From Campylobacterales bacterium (lineage in GTDB: Bacteria > Campylobacterota > Campylobacteria > Campylobacterales > Hydrogenimonadaceae): a DNA stretch of 12,398 nucleotides. The translations under genes were made by a program, and so were the position numbers. The stretch is from the NCBI GenBank assembly GCA_026986055.1, contig JALSPH010000113.1, forward strand, positions 1 to 12,398, in the 5' to 3' direction. Positions 1 through 6,517 of this stretch are shown in pieces. Numbering within the stretch: the first letter of the stretch is position 1; every line of letters begins with the position of its first letter. The notes under the pieces are model-generated. The model was not told where the DNA came from, made no database searches, and was given only the letters and a program-made list of their open reading frames with translations.

Positions 1-1
1 G

Positions 2-763
2 ACTGAGCAGAATATCGAGCTTTTCGAAGCCTATACCGCTTCCGGAGATTCCGGAAACTCCCATATGGGGATCATCTCTGCAGAGCTTGTCAAATCGCGC
101 CTTAAAACATCGTTGAAGCGGCTTGAAGCAAAAAAAGAGGAGATTTTGGCACTTCTTGAGTATCTGAGCTTCAAAGATTTGGAAAACCTGGAAGTTGAAC
201 TTCCAAACAGAGAGCTACCTCCACTTGAAAAAGTACTCCAAAAGATTTCACAAAGCCCTTCACTCACGATAGAGGAGGCAAAAGAGAGGATACAAAAGAG
301 TCTTCTTGAACTGAAAAAACTCCAAAACGAGCCCGACCCCATACTGAAGGTGGGATATTACAACAGAAGCTCTTTTGAGGACTACATATCTATGGGGCTG
401 GCCCTCTCTCTTCCCATTTACGGCACGCAAAAGAGCAAGGAGGAGGAGCAAAGAGCCAAACTTCTTGCCCAAAAGCAGAGAGTTCTCGACAAAAAAAGAG
501 AGATTGAAGCGAAAGTAGAGGCTCTTTTTGCAAAAGCAAAAAGCAGATATGAAGTTGTGCAGATCATAGAGCGGGAGTCTCTTCCGCAGGTAAACCATAT
601 GTTCGATCTGATCAGAAGCGATATAGCCGCCGGAGGAGATCTATATAAGTTCGTCGATCTTGTGGAACAGAAACTAAAACTCGATGCCGAAGCTATATCG
701 GCACGGGCCCAATACTATATAACAGTAGCGAAAATTGAAGAGATTTTGGGAGAGAAATTATGA
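2..763 (+). CDS. TolC/CusC-family outer-membrane efflux protein, 5'-truncated
   Basis: This is the C-terminal 253 residues of an outer-membrane factor of a tripartite efflux pump, a trimeric beta-barrel with a periplasmic alpha-tunnel. The reading frame is open from position 2, so the gene begins before the window and its signal peptide is unseen; the first ATG in view (65) is an internal Met. Visible residues form long, charged, Leu/Glu/Lys-rich helices. They are interrupted once by a strand-rich stretch ending in 'LALSLPIYG' (about 395-423), the usual barrel segment of the second TolC repeat, after which another coiled-coil helix pair follows. The stop (TGA 761-763) overlaps the ATG of the next gene as ATGA, which points to one operon and coupled translation with the CusB-like adaptor. 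It probably forms the exit duct for the CusBA-type pump. The family call is firm; assignment as CusC rests on context. Confidence 0.85.
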   Translation, partial: TEQNIELFEAYTASGDSGNSHMGIISAELVKSRLKTSLKRLEAKKEEILALLEYLSFKDLENLEVELPNRELPPLEKVLQKISQSPSLTIEEAKERIQKSLLELKKLQNEPDPILKVGYYNRSSFEDYISMGLALSLPIYGTQKSKEEEQRAKLLAQKQRVLDKKREIEAKVEALFAKAKSRYEVVQIIERESLPQVNHMFDLIRSDIAAGGDLYKFVDLVEQKLKLDAEAISARAQYYITVAKIEEILGEKL

Positions 764-1755
764 AAAAAGTGTTGATTTTGATACTGCCGTTTTTACTATT
801 CGGGGCAGAGAAGCCGAGTGTGGAGCAGTTGTTTAACGTACAGATTGTAAAGGTTCAAAAGGTTACTGCAACTTACGAAAAGAGTTTCTATGGACTCATA
901 AAAGCCGACGAGAGACTGGTTACCGAAGTTGTTCCAAGATTCGGCGGATATGTTGTGAAACTATATGCCGACACCACTTTTGAAGAGGTAAAAAAGGGTG
1001 AGATACTTGCAAAAGTCTACTCTCCGCAAGTTTACAAGGCAAAAGAGGAGTATCTGAACTCTCTGAACTTCCTAAAAAAGAGGGGAGACTCCAACATGGT
1101 CGAGAGTGCCAGACGAAAGCTTCTGCTTCTTGGAGTCGACAAAAAGGAGATCGATGCCATAAAAACGAAAGGGCGCGTAGACCCCTACACAACCTTGCGT
1201 GCACCCTCAAGAGGTTTCATCTTTGAAAAGAGCCTTCTGCAAGGGAGTGCCTTCAAAGCGAAATCTCCACTCTTTAAGATAGTGGGGCTGCAGAGGGTGT
1301 GGATAGAGGCGAAGGTGAGCGAACCGGATCTTCCGCTCCTGTATGAGGCAAAGAGTTTCGAAGTGGAAACAAAAGCCGTAAAGGGGCGACTTAAGGCGAA
1401 AAAACCGGTAATATACCCGACAATTGACCGGAAAAGCGCACTTGCCACAATCCGTGCGGAGATTGAAAACCCAACTTTGCGCCTGATGCCGGGAATGTTC
1501 GCCACCCTTTTTGCAAAAAGCGAAAAAGAGACTCTTTTAACCCTTCCAAGAAGTGCGGTTATTCGTAAAATGGGTAGTTGGTACGTATTCAAAGCCGGAG
1601 AGTTCGAAGGAGAGTATGAGCCCGTAGAGGTTGAAGTCAAACCCTTGGACAACGAAAACTACGCGATACTTTCAGGCCTTGAAGAGGGTGACGAGGTGGT
1701 AGGCAGAGCCTTGTTTCTCATAGATAGCGACGCACAGATAAACGGACTCTTCTGA
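760..1755 (+). CDS. cusB: CusB-like periplasmic adaptor (membrane fusion protein)
   Basis: A 331-residue periplasmic adaptor linking the RND pump to the outer-membrane channel. An N-terminal signal sequence (about 1-16) is followed by the first lipoyl half ('PRFGGYVVKLYAD', about 59-88), the family-typical 'YSPQVYKAKEEYL' start of a short helical hairpin (87-99), the second lipoyl half (147-175), a beta-barrel with 'PGMFATLFA' (244-252), and a membrane-proximal domain ending 'LFLIDSDAQINGLF'. These match CusB/SilB-type adaptors. A GGGAGAG ribosome site at 748-754 supports the ATG at 760, which overlaps the preceding stop. The gene's own stop overlaps the cusA start (TGATG). Oddly, no Met occurs between residues 2 and 112, and the protein contains no Cys or His, so the N-terminal Met triad that binds Cu/Ag in E. 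coli CusB is absent. At 331 residues it is shorter than E. coli CusB (about 400). Confidence 0.9.
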   Translation: MKKVLILILPFLLFGAEKPSVEQLFNVQIVKVQKVTATYEKSFYGLIKADERLVTEVVPRFGGYVVKLYADTTFEEVKKGEILAKVYSPQVYKAKEEYLNSLNFLKKRGDSNMVESARRKLLLLGVDKKEIDAIKTKGRVDPYTTLRAPSRGFIFEKSLLQGSAFKAKSPLFKIVGLQRVWIEAKVSEPDLPLLYEAKSFEVETKAVKGRLKAKKPVIYPTIDRKSALATIRAEIENPTLRLMPGMFATLFAKSEKETLLTLPRSAVIRKMGSWYVFKAGEFEGEYEPVEVEVKPLDNENYAILSGLEEGDEVVGRALFLIDSDAQINGLF

Positions 1756-4700
1756 TGATAGAAAAGATTATAGATTTCAGTGTAAAAAACCGTTTTCTGG
1801 TACTTATGGCTACACTATTTGTCATCATGGGTTCATACTGGGCCGTCAAAAATACACCTCTCGATGCCCTGCCCGACCTCTCGCCTCCACAGGTTATCGT
1901 GCAGGTGAAGTGGAGCGGTCAGAGCCCAAATATCATCGAAGATCAAGCCACATATCCGCTGATAACAAAGTTTCTGGCAATAGCCGACATAGAGACAGTT
2001 CGCGGCTTCTCCACTTACGAAAACGCTCTTATATATATCATATTCAAAGAGGGTACCGACCTATACTGGGGACGCAGCAGGGTTCTCGAGCAGCTGGCTG
2101 CCATCCAAAGCTCTCTTCCTTCCGGTGTGGAGGTCTCTTTGGGGCCTGACGCTTCCGGAGTGGGATGGGTTTACGAATACGCTTTGGTGAGCGAAACGAA
2201 AGATCTAGCCCAGCTAAGAACGCTGCAGGATTATACATACAAATATGCTCTGATGGGAGTCGACGGGGTAAGCGACGTAGCTACCGTCGGAGGATTCGTC
2301 CCTACATGGCAAGTGACCGTAAGCAACGAGGCACTCGTACGCCACAATCTCTCCATAAACGATGTGGCGAAAGTGCTCAAAGCCAACAACAACGATACCG
2401 GCGGCCGTATAGTCATCCAAAACGGTTACGAGTGGATGGTGCAGGCGCGCGGTTATATACAGGATATAGAGGATATCAGAGAGCTGAAGGTTTCAAACAG
2501 AGATGGCGTACCGGTCACCATAAGCGATATAGGGCGGGTAGAGATACTCCCTGCCCCAAGAAGAGGAGTTGCCGACCTAAACGGCGAAGGGGAGGTTGTA
2601 GGCGGAATCGTCATGATTCGCTACGGTGCGGATGCATACCGTGTCATTCAGAATGTAAAAGAGAAGCTTAAAAGCCTGAAAGTCGATGGTGTAGATATAG
2701 TAGAGACATACGACAGAAGCTCTCTTATAGAAAAAGCGGTCGATACTCTGAAATCTACACTTATCGAGGAGAGTCTCATCGTGGTTGTCGTCATAGCCCT
2801 CTTTCTTGTTCATCTTAGAAGCTCTCTTATCGTTTTGATAGTACTTCCGCTTACGATAGGGATAACCTTTCTGCTTATGAAGATGTTCGGTATAGGAAGC
2901 AACATCATGAGCCTTGGCGGAATAGCCATAGCCATAGGTGCCATGGTCGACGCGAGTATCGTGATGATTGAAAACGCCCACAAAGCGATACACAAAATCG
3001 TCGAAAAAAAGGGTTCCATAACAGACAAAGAACGCATAGCGGCGATCGTAAGCGCATCGAAAACGGTCGGGCGTCCTATATTTTTCGCTTTGGCACTCGT
3101 AGTCGTCTCCTTTTTGCCAATCTTCGCACTATCGGGTCAAGAGGGGCTCCTTTTTACACCGCTTGCCTTTACCAAAACTTTCGCGATGAGTGCCGGCGCT
3201 CTTCTTGCAGTCACTCTCGTTCCCGTGTTGATGGTGTGGTTCGTGAAAGGGAAGATTCCAAGTGAAAAGAGAAACCCTCTGAACAGATTTTTTATCTGGC
3301 TCTACAATCCTCTTTTGATAATGGGAATGAGACTGAAATATCTCGTACTGGCCGCAGCCGTAGCCCTTTTGGTATGGATGGTACCCATCTATCAGAAACT
3401 GAAATGGGAGTTCATGCCGATGCTGAACGAACAGACTTTCATGTATATGCCCGTCACCCCATACGGCATAAGCGTCGATCTGAGCAAAGAGCTGACCCAG
3501 AAAACGGACAAGATAATAAAGAGTTTCCCGGAAGTAGAAACGGTCTTCGGCAAAGGCGGGCGTGCAGAGACTGCAACCGACCCTGCGCCTCTTGGTATGA
3601 TAGAGACGATCATAACTTTCAAACCGCAAAGCGAGTGGCGTGAAGGGATGACATACGAAAAGCTTCAGCAAGAGCTAGAGGATGCACTTCAGGTTCCGGG
3701 ACTTGTCAACTCATGGACATACCCGATAAGGGGACGCATAGATATGCTTCTTTCGGGCATCAGAACCCCTCTTGGGATAAAACTATACGGTGACGACCTG
3801 GCCACACTTCAAAAGATCGGTTCTGAAATAGAAACCAAACTCAGGGATATGAACGAAACTATGTCGGTCTTTGCCGACCAGTCCGATGCCGGGTACTATA
3901 TAGATATCGATCTGGACGAAAAAGCTCTTGCAAGATACGGGGTGACCAAAGATGAACTTCTTGGCTACACCTCATCAGGCATTGGCGGCATGAAAGTAAG
4001 CACGATGATAAGAGGGTTGGAGCGCTACCCGATAGCTCTTCGGTACGAAGAGGAGGATAGGCACACCATCGAAGCTATCGGAAACATACAGGTGAAAACA
4101 CCCTTTGGATTCGTACCACTCTCTTCACTTGCGCAGATAAGATACAAAGAGAGTGCCTCCGTCATAAAAACGGAGATGGCAAAACCGGTAACTTTCATAT
4201 ACATCACCCCAAAAAGCGGTGTCAGTCCGGCTGAGTACAAAGAGATAGCGGAGCGAAAACTTGCAGATATGAAGATGCCTGCAGGATACTACATAGAGTG
4301 GGCAGGACAGTCGGAGTATCTTCAAAGTGCGATGGAGAAGATATCATGGATCGCCCCTATGGTACTGCTGGTGATATTGGTCCTTATCTACTTCGCTCTG
4401 AAAAAGACGGTACCGACACTCATCGTCTTTTTCACCCTACCCTTCGCTCTTCTTGGAGGGCTGCTCTATATAGATTGGCTCGATTTCAACATGAGCGTAG
4501 CCGTGATCGTCGGATTTCTGGCGCTTCTTGGAGTCGCTGCCGAGACGGCTATCGTGATGATAGTCTATCTGCAAGAGAGCGTACAGGAGTATAAAAAGAG
4601 GTTTGGAGCGCTGAATGCAAAACAGCTTCGTTCGGCTATCTTCGAGGGGGCCGTTCAGCGTGTTCGCCCCAAACTGATGACGGTCTTTGCGATACTGGCA

Positions 4701-4889
4701 GGACTTCTTCCCATAATGTATAACCACGGAGTAGGAAGCGAAGTGATGCAGCGTATAGCGGCACCGATGATAGGAGGAGTGGTGAGCTCGGCCGTACTGA
4801 GTCTGCTCATAATTCCGATTCTTTACGAAATATACGAAAAGAGAAAAATAAATAATCATAAAATTGACAACGATTATCAAACAGGCTAA
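1755..4889 (+). CDS. cusA: CusA-type Cu(I)/Ag(I) RND efflux pump
   Basis: A 1044-residue proton-driven inner-membrane RND transporter of the heavy-metal (HME) branch, close to E. coli CusA in length (1047). TM1 lies near 13-30, further TM clusters near 338-497 and 866-1022, and TM7 near 528-545, with two large periplasmic porter regions between. By alignment from memory, the CusA three-Met site M573/M623/M672 is M565 ('FMYMP'), M615 ('APLGM') and M664 ('RIDML'). The relay residues D405/E939/K984 are D399, E930 and K973. The membrane Met pairs 391-1009, 403-486 and 410-501 appear as M385-M998, M397-M478 and M404-M493. The funnel-base Met271 appears to be Pro268. TM4 carries 'AIGAMVDASIVMIENAHK', typical of monovalent-metal pumps. 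Translation is coupled to cusB (TGATG), with no strong ribosome site of its own. The last ~9 codons overlap the promoter of the next operon. Confidence 0.95.
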   Translation: MIEKIIDFSVKNRFLVLMATLFVIMGSYWAVKNTPLDALPDLSPPQVIVQVKWSGQSPNIIEDQATYPLITKFLAIADIETVRGFSTYENALIYIIFKEGTDLYWGRSRVLEQLAAIQSSLPSGVEVSLGPDASGVGWVYEYALVSETKDLAQLRTLQDYTYKYALMGVDGVSDVATVGGFVPTWQVTVSNEALVRHNLSINDVAKVLKANNNDTGGRIVIQNGYEWMVQARGYIQDIEDIRELKVSNRDGVPVTISDIGRVEILPAPRRGVADLNGEGEVVGGIVMIRYGADAYRVIQNVKEKLKSLKVDGVDIVETYDRSSLIEKAVDTLKSTLIEESLIVVVVIALFLVHLRSSLIVLIVLPLTIGITFLLMKMFGIGSNIMSLGGIAIAIGAMVDASIVMIENAHKAIHKIVEKKGSITDKERIAAIVSASKTVGRPIFFALALVVVSFLPIFALSGQEGLLFTPLAFTKTFAMSAGALLAVTLVPVLMVWFVKGKIPSEKRNPLNRFFIWLYNPLLIMGMRLKYLVLAAAVALLVWMVPIYQKLKWEFMPMLNEQTFMYMPVTPYGISVDLSKELTQKTDKIIKSFPEVETVFGKGGRAETATDPAPLGMIETIITFKPQSEWREGMTYEKLQQELEDALQVPGLVNSWTYPIRGRIDMLLSGIRTPLGIKLYGDDLATLQKIGSEIETKLRDMNETMSVFADQSDAGYYIDIDLDEKALARYGVTKDELLGYTSSGIGGMKVSTMIRGLERYPIALRYEEEDRHTIEAIGNIQVKTPFGFVPLSSLAQIRYKESASVIKTEMAKPVTFIYITPKSGVSPAEYKEIAERKLADMKMPAGYYIEWAGQSEYLQSAMEKISWIAPMVLLVILVLIYFALKKTVPTLIVFFTLPFALLGGLLYIDWLDFNMSVAVIVGFLALLGVAAETAIVMIVYLQESVQEYKKRFGALNAKQLRSAIFEGAVQRVRPKLMTVFAILAGLLPIMYNHGVGSEVMQRIAAPMIGGVVSSAVLSLLIIPILYEIYEKRKINNHKIDNDYQTG
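4864..4880. promoter_or_regulatory. Candidate operator: Fur-family-like dyad overlapping the -35
   Basis: An imperfect dyad centred on G4872, with arms TTGACAAC and ATTATCAA: six of eight positions are symmetric and the two mismatches are C in place of T. The inner 15 bases match the Fur 7-1-7 consensus TGATAATnATTATCA at 12 of 14 defined positions. It covers the -35 box and the first part of the spacer, where a bound repressor would block RNA polymerase. The region is AT-rich, so chance similarity is possible. No regulator gene is in the window. Confidence 0.35.
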
Positions 4890-4892
4890 AAT
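4864..4892 (+). promoter_or_regulatory. Sigma70-like promoter for the czcI-like/czcCBA operon, inside the cusA 3' end
   Basis: A perfect -35 hexamer TTGACA (4864-4869), a 17-nt spacer, and TAAAAT (4887-4892, five of six matches to TATAAT). The -10 contains the cusA stop codon TAA (4887-4889). The predicted start point is near 4899, giving a leader of under 30 nt before the small gene's ATG at 4927. Position and quality suggest this drives the second efflux operon independently of the cus operon. No mapped transcript is available, so the call rests on sequence match alone. Confidence 0.65.
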
Positions 4893-4916
4893 AGAACCAA
4901 ATAAGAAATAAATCAT

Positions 4917-4921
4917 GGAGG
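4917..4921 (+). promoter_or_regulatory. Shine-Dalgarno GGAGG that sets the start of the czcI-like gene
   Basis: GGAGG sits 5 nt before the ATG at 4927. The ATG at 4915 overlaps this ribosome site and has no purine-rich site of its own upstream, so 4927 is the more credible start. The shorter form also begins with the Arg-rich n-region of a normal signal peptide. Confidence 0.75.
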
Positions 4922-4926
4922 CTCAA

Positions 4927-5232
4927 ATGCGCAGAAGAGCGGTTTCTATACTGTTGTTGATGTCGCTTTTTCTAAATATAGCGCATGCAGCCGTCATCTC
5001 CTACGCAGACTCTTGCAATCACGAAAAGGTATGCGAGTATGTTATGGAGGTTGACAACGGAAGCGATTGCGGGGATCTTTGCGAGATTCACCATATGTTT
5101 CATCTTAATGCAATCACCATCTACTCCACCCCTATCATATCGGATCACAGCTGCTCCTTGAAGATCGATTACTATAGAGAGTATTACGACTCACTCTCCA
5201 TGGATCGATCCTTCAGACCCCCTATAATATAA
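4927..5232 (+). CDS. Small secreted Cys/His-rich protein, CzcI-like
   Basis: A 101-residue protein with a clear Sec signal peptide: MRRR, a hydrophobic core, and an AHA cleavage site after residue 21. The mature part of about 80 residues contains five Cys (30, 36, 48, 52, 76) and five His (32, 55, 56, 59, 74). These include a C-x3-C-x2-HH-x2-H cluster at 48-59 and 'SCNHE' just after the mature N-terminus, plus many acidic residues, so periplasmic metal binding or disulfide formation is likely. The size, a Cys-x-His-Glu motif near the mature N-terminus, and placement as first gene before a czcCBA-type set resemble the poorly understood CzcI proteins of czcICBA operons, some of which are implicated in regulating efflux. 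That assignment is inference from architecture, and sequence similarity to CzcI is weak by eye. No CusF-like barrel motif is visible. It is read from its own promoter, and 118 nt separate it from the next gene. Confidence 0.7.
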   Translation: MRRRAVSILLLMSLFLNIAHAAVISYADSCNHEKVCEYVMEVDNGSDCGDLCEIHHMFHLNAITIYSTPIISDHSCSLKIDYYREYYDSLSMDRSFRPPII

Positions 5233-5270
5233 CCTCTTCAAACCTATACGACTCTTATAAAAACGGTCAT

Positions 5271-5289
5271 GCGTACCGGCTATGTACGC
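5271..5289. repeat. Inverted repeat GCGTAC-N7-GTACGC between czcI-like gene and czcC-type gene
   Basis: A perfect 6-bp inverted repeat with a 7-nt centre lies 38 nt after the czcI-like stop. No U-tract follows, so it is not an intrinsic terminator. It could be an operator half-site pair or an mRNA hairpin. GTAC occurs again at 5300-5303, within the loop region of the next hairpin. Confidence 0.5.
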
Positions 5290-5294
5290 CCATA

Positions 5295-5313
5295 TTGTTG
5301 TACCATGCAACAA
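5295..5313 (+). repeat. Weak AT-rich hairpin TTGTTG-N7-CAACAA in the czcI-czcC gap
   Basis: A 6-bp stem with only two G-C pairs and a 7-nt loop, followed three bases later by a run of five T (5317-5321). The layout resembles a feeble terminator or attenuator, but the stem is probably too weak to act alone. Together with the upstream repeat it makes two tandem hairpins in the leader of the channel gene. The rest of the 5233-5350 gap shows no convincing promoter. Confidence 0.35.
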
Positions 5314-5336
5314 AACTTTTTATGCAGCATGAATCA

Positions 5337-5345
5337 AAGGAGAGG
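5337..5345 (+). promoter_or_regulatory. Ribosome binding site supporting the GTG start at 5351
   Basis: AAGGAG at 5337-5342, within a longer purine run, is spaced 8 nt from GTG 5351. The first in-frame ATG falls at the end of the signal peptide, so using it would remove the export signal. GTG is therefore the likely start. Confidence 0.8.
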
Positions 5346-5350
5346 AAAAA

Positions 5351-6517
5351 GTGAAAATTTTTCTGATAATTATATCTATAACTATAACCGCTATGGCACT
5401 TGAGTACAGAAGTTTCGAGGCTGAAGCGCTAAAGAGCTCGCCGCTGCTGAAATCTGCCGAGATCGAGAAAAGAAAAGCCCTTTTGGAGGGCGATTTGGCA
5501 CTGCGGTACGAAAACCCTTCCATAGAGGGTGAACTGAGCAGTTTCGACCCTGATGGGGCAGCCAAAGAGAGTGGCTGGCGTTTGGGTCTCTCTCAGGAGT
5601 TTAGAACCCTGAGTTTGGGAAATGATCTGAAAAAATATGCGGATGCACTGAGCAGAGCAGCCAAAAACAGCTTCGAGAAGAGGCGTTCGACAGTTATAGC
5701 GATACTTCGCTCAAAATATACCGACTACGTAAGAGAGGTCAAGAGAGAAGCGCTAATAAAAGAGGAGATAGAGCTTGCCGAGAGGCTTGAATCGATCGCA
5801 AGGGAGCGTTTCAAGAGCGGAGCGGGTACAAGGGCTAAGCTGATGCAGGCATCTTTGCAAAAGATAGCGGCAAAGACAAGGTTGAGCAGGCAGATAGAAA
5901 AAAGGGTCAAGAGCTACTACTCCCTGCTTGAAGCGGCCGCTTTGGAAAAAATGGATCTTGAAGCCGCTTTTTTATACCGTGTTGAAAGAGCAACGGCTTC
6001 TTCAGATCCCGAAAACTTCGAACTTCAAGCTTTAAGAGCCAAAAAAGAGCTTCTTGAGGCAAAAGCCAAAACCGAAAAAAGAGTGATAAAAGGGTTTAGA
6101 CTCTTCACCGAGTATGAAAAGGAGCCGGACCAATCGGCGGCGCGTATCGGAATAGAGACGGCCATACCTCTTTTCAACCAAAATATGGAGGAGGCAAGAA
6201 TCACCGAATTGAGAGCCAAACAGAGCGCTATCGAGGCGGAGCTTCTAAAAAAGAGGCAGGCTCTCGAGATAGATGCACTATACAAGCAGATATCTGCTCT
6301 TGCAGATCGGCTCGATATGTTGAAGATGCAGCTTAAAAAAGCCAAGGAGCTGCTCAGCCTCTTTGAAGAGGGATACAGATCCTCACAAAGCTCACTTCTC
6401 GATCTTATCGATACGAAAAACTCTCTCATAGAGACGAAACTTGAAATCCTGAATACAAAATACCTGGCGAACATCTACACGATACGCCTGAACTACCTTA
6501 AAGGGGAACTAAAATGA
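5351..6517 (+). CDS. CzcC/TolC-type outer-membrane channel of the second pump
   Basis: A 388-residue outer-membrane factor, somewhat short for CzcC proteins (about 400-430). A signal peptide spans residues 1-16 (hydrophobic core, 'TAMA' before LEYR); there is no lipobox Cys, and the whole protein has no Cys. The two-fold TolC repeat is visible. Strand 'YENPSIEGELSS' (53-64) and 'GLSQEFR' (79-85) precede the first long helical pair (about 95-210). 'IGIETAIPLFNQN' (266-278), the family's conserved strand-to-helix turn, precedes the second pair. 'FEEGYRSSQSSLLDLID' (338-354) matches the conserved C-terminal helix of CzcC/CusC relatives. It begins with GTG after a good ribosome site, and its stop overlaps the adaptor gene (ATGA at 6514). 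It is predicted to form the outer duct of the neighbouring CzcBA-type pump. Compared with the channel gene at the window start, it is clearly divergent in sequence. Confidence 0.88.
   Translation: MKIFLIIISITITAMALEYRSFEAEALKSSPLLKSAEIEKRKALLEGDLALRYENPSIEGELSSFDPDGAAKESGWRLGLSQEFRTLSLGNDLKKYADALSRAAKNSFEKRRSTVIAILRSKYTDYVREVKREALIKEEIELAERLESIARERFKSGAGTRAKLMQASLQKIAAKTRLSRQIEKRVKSYYSLLEAAALEKMDLEAAFLYRVERATASSDPENFELQALRAKKELLEAKAKTEKRVIKGFRLFTEYEKEPDQSAARIGIETAIPLFNQNMEEARITELRAKQSAIEAELLKKRQALEIDALYKQISALADRLDMLKMQLKKAKELLSLFEEGYRSSQSSLLDLIDTKNSLIETKLEILNTKYLANIYTIRLNYLKGELK

Noticed and set aside
4437..4916. Long antisense open frame of 159 codons opposite the cusA 3' end
   Set aside because: It lies opposite strongly conserved cusA membrane segments, has no recognisable domain and has the composition expected of a shadow frame.
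4915..4926. Upstream ATG giving a 105-residue czcI-like protein
   Set aside because: This ATG overlaps the GGAGG that serves the ATG at 4927, and it has no ribosome site of its own.
5295..5321. Firm intrinsic terminator after the czcI-like gene
   Set aside because: The stem has only two G-C pairs and the T-run is just five bases after a three-base gap, so I list it only as a weak hairpin.
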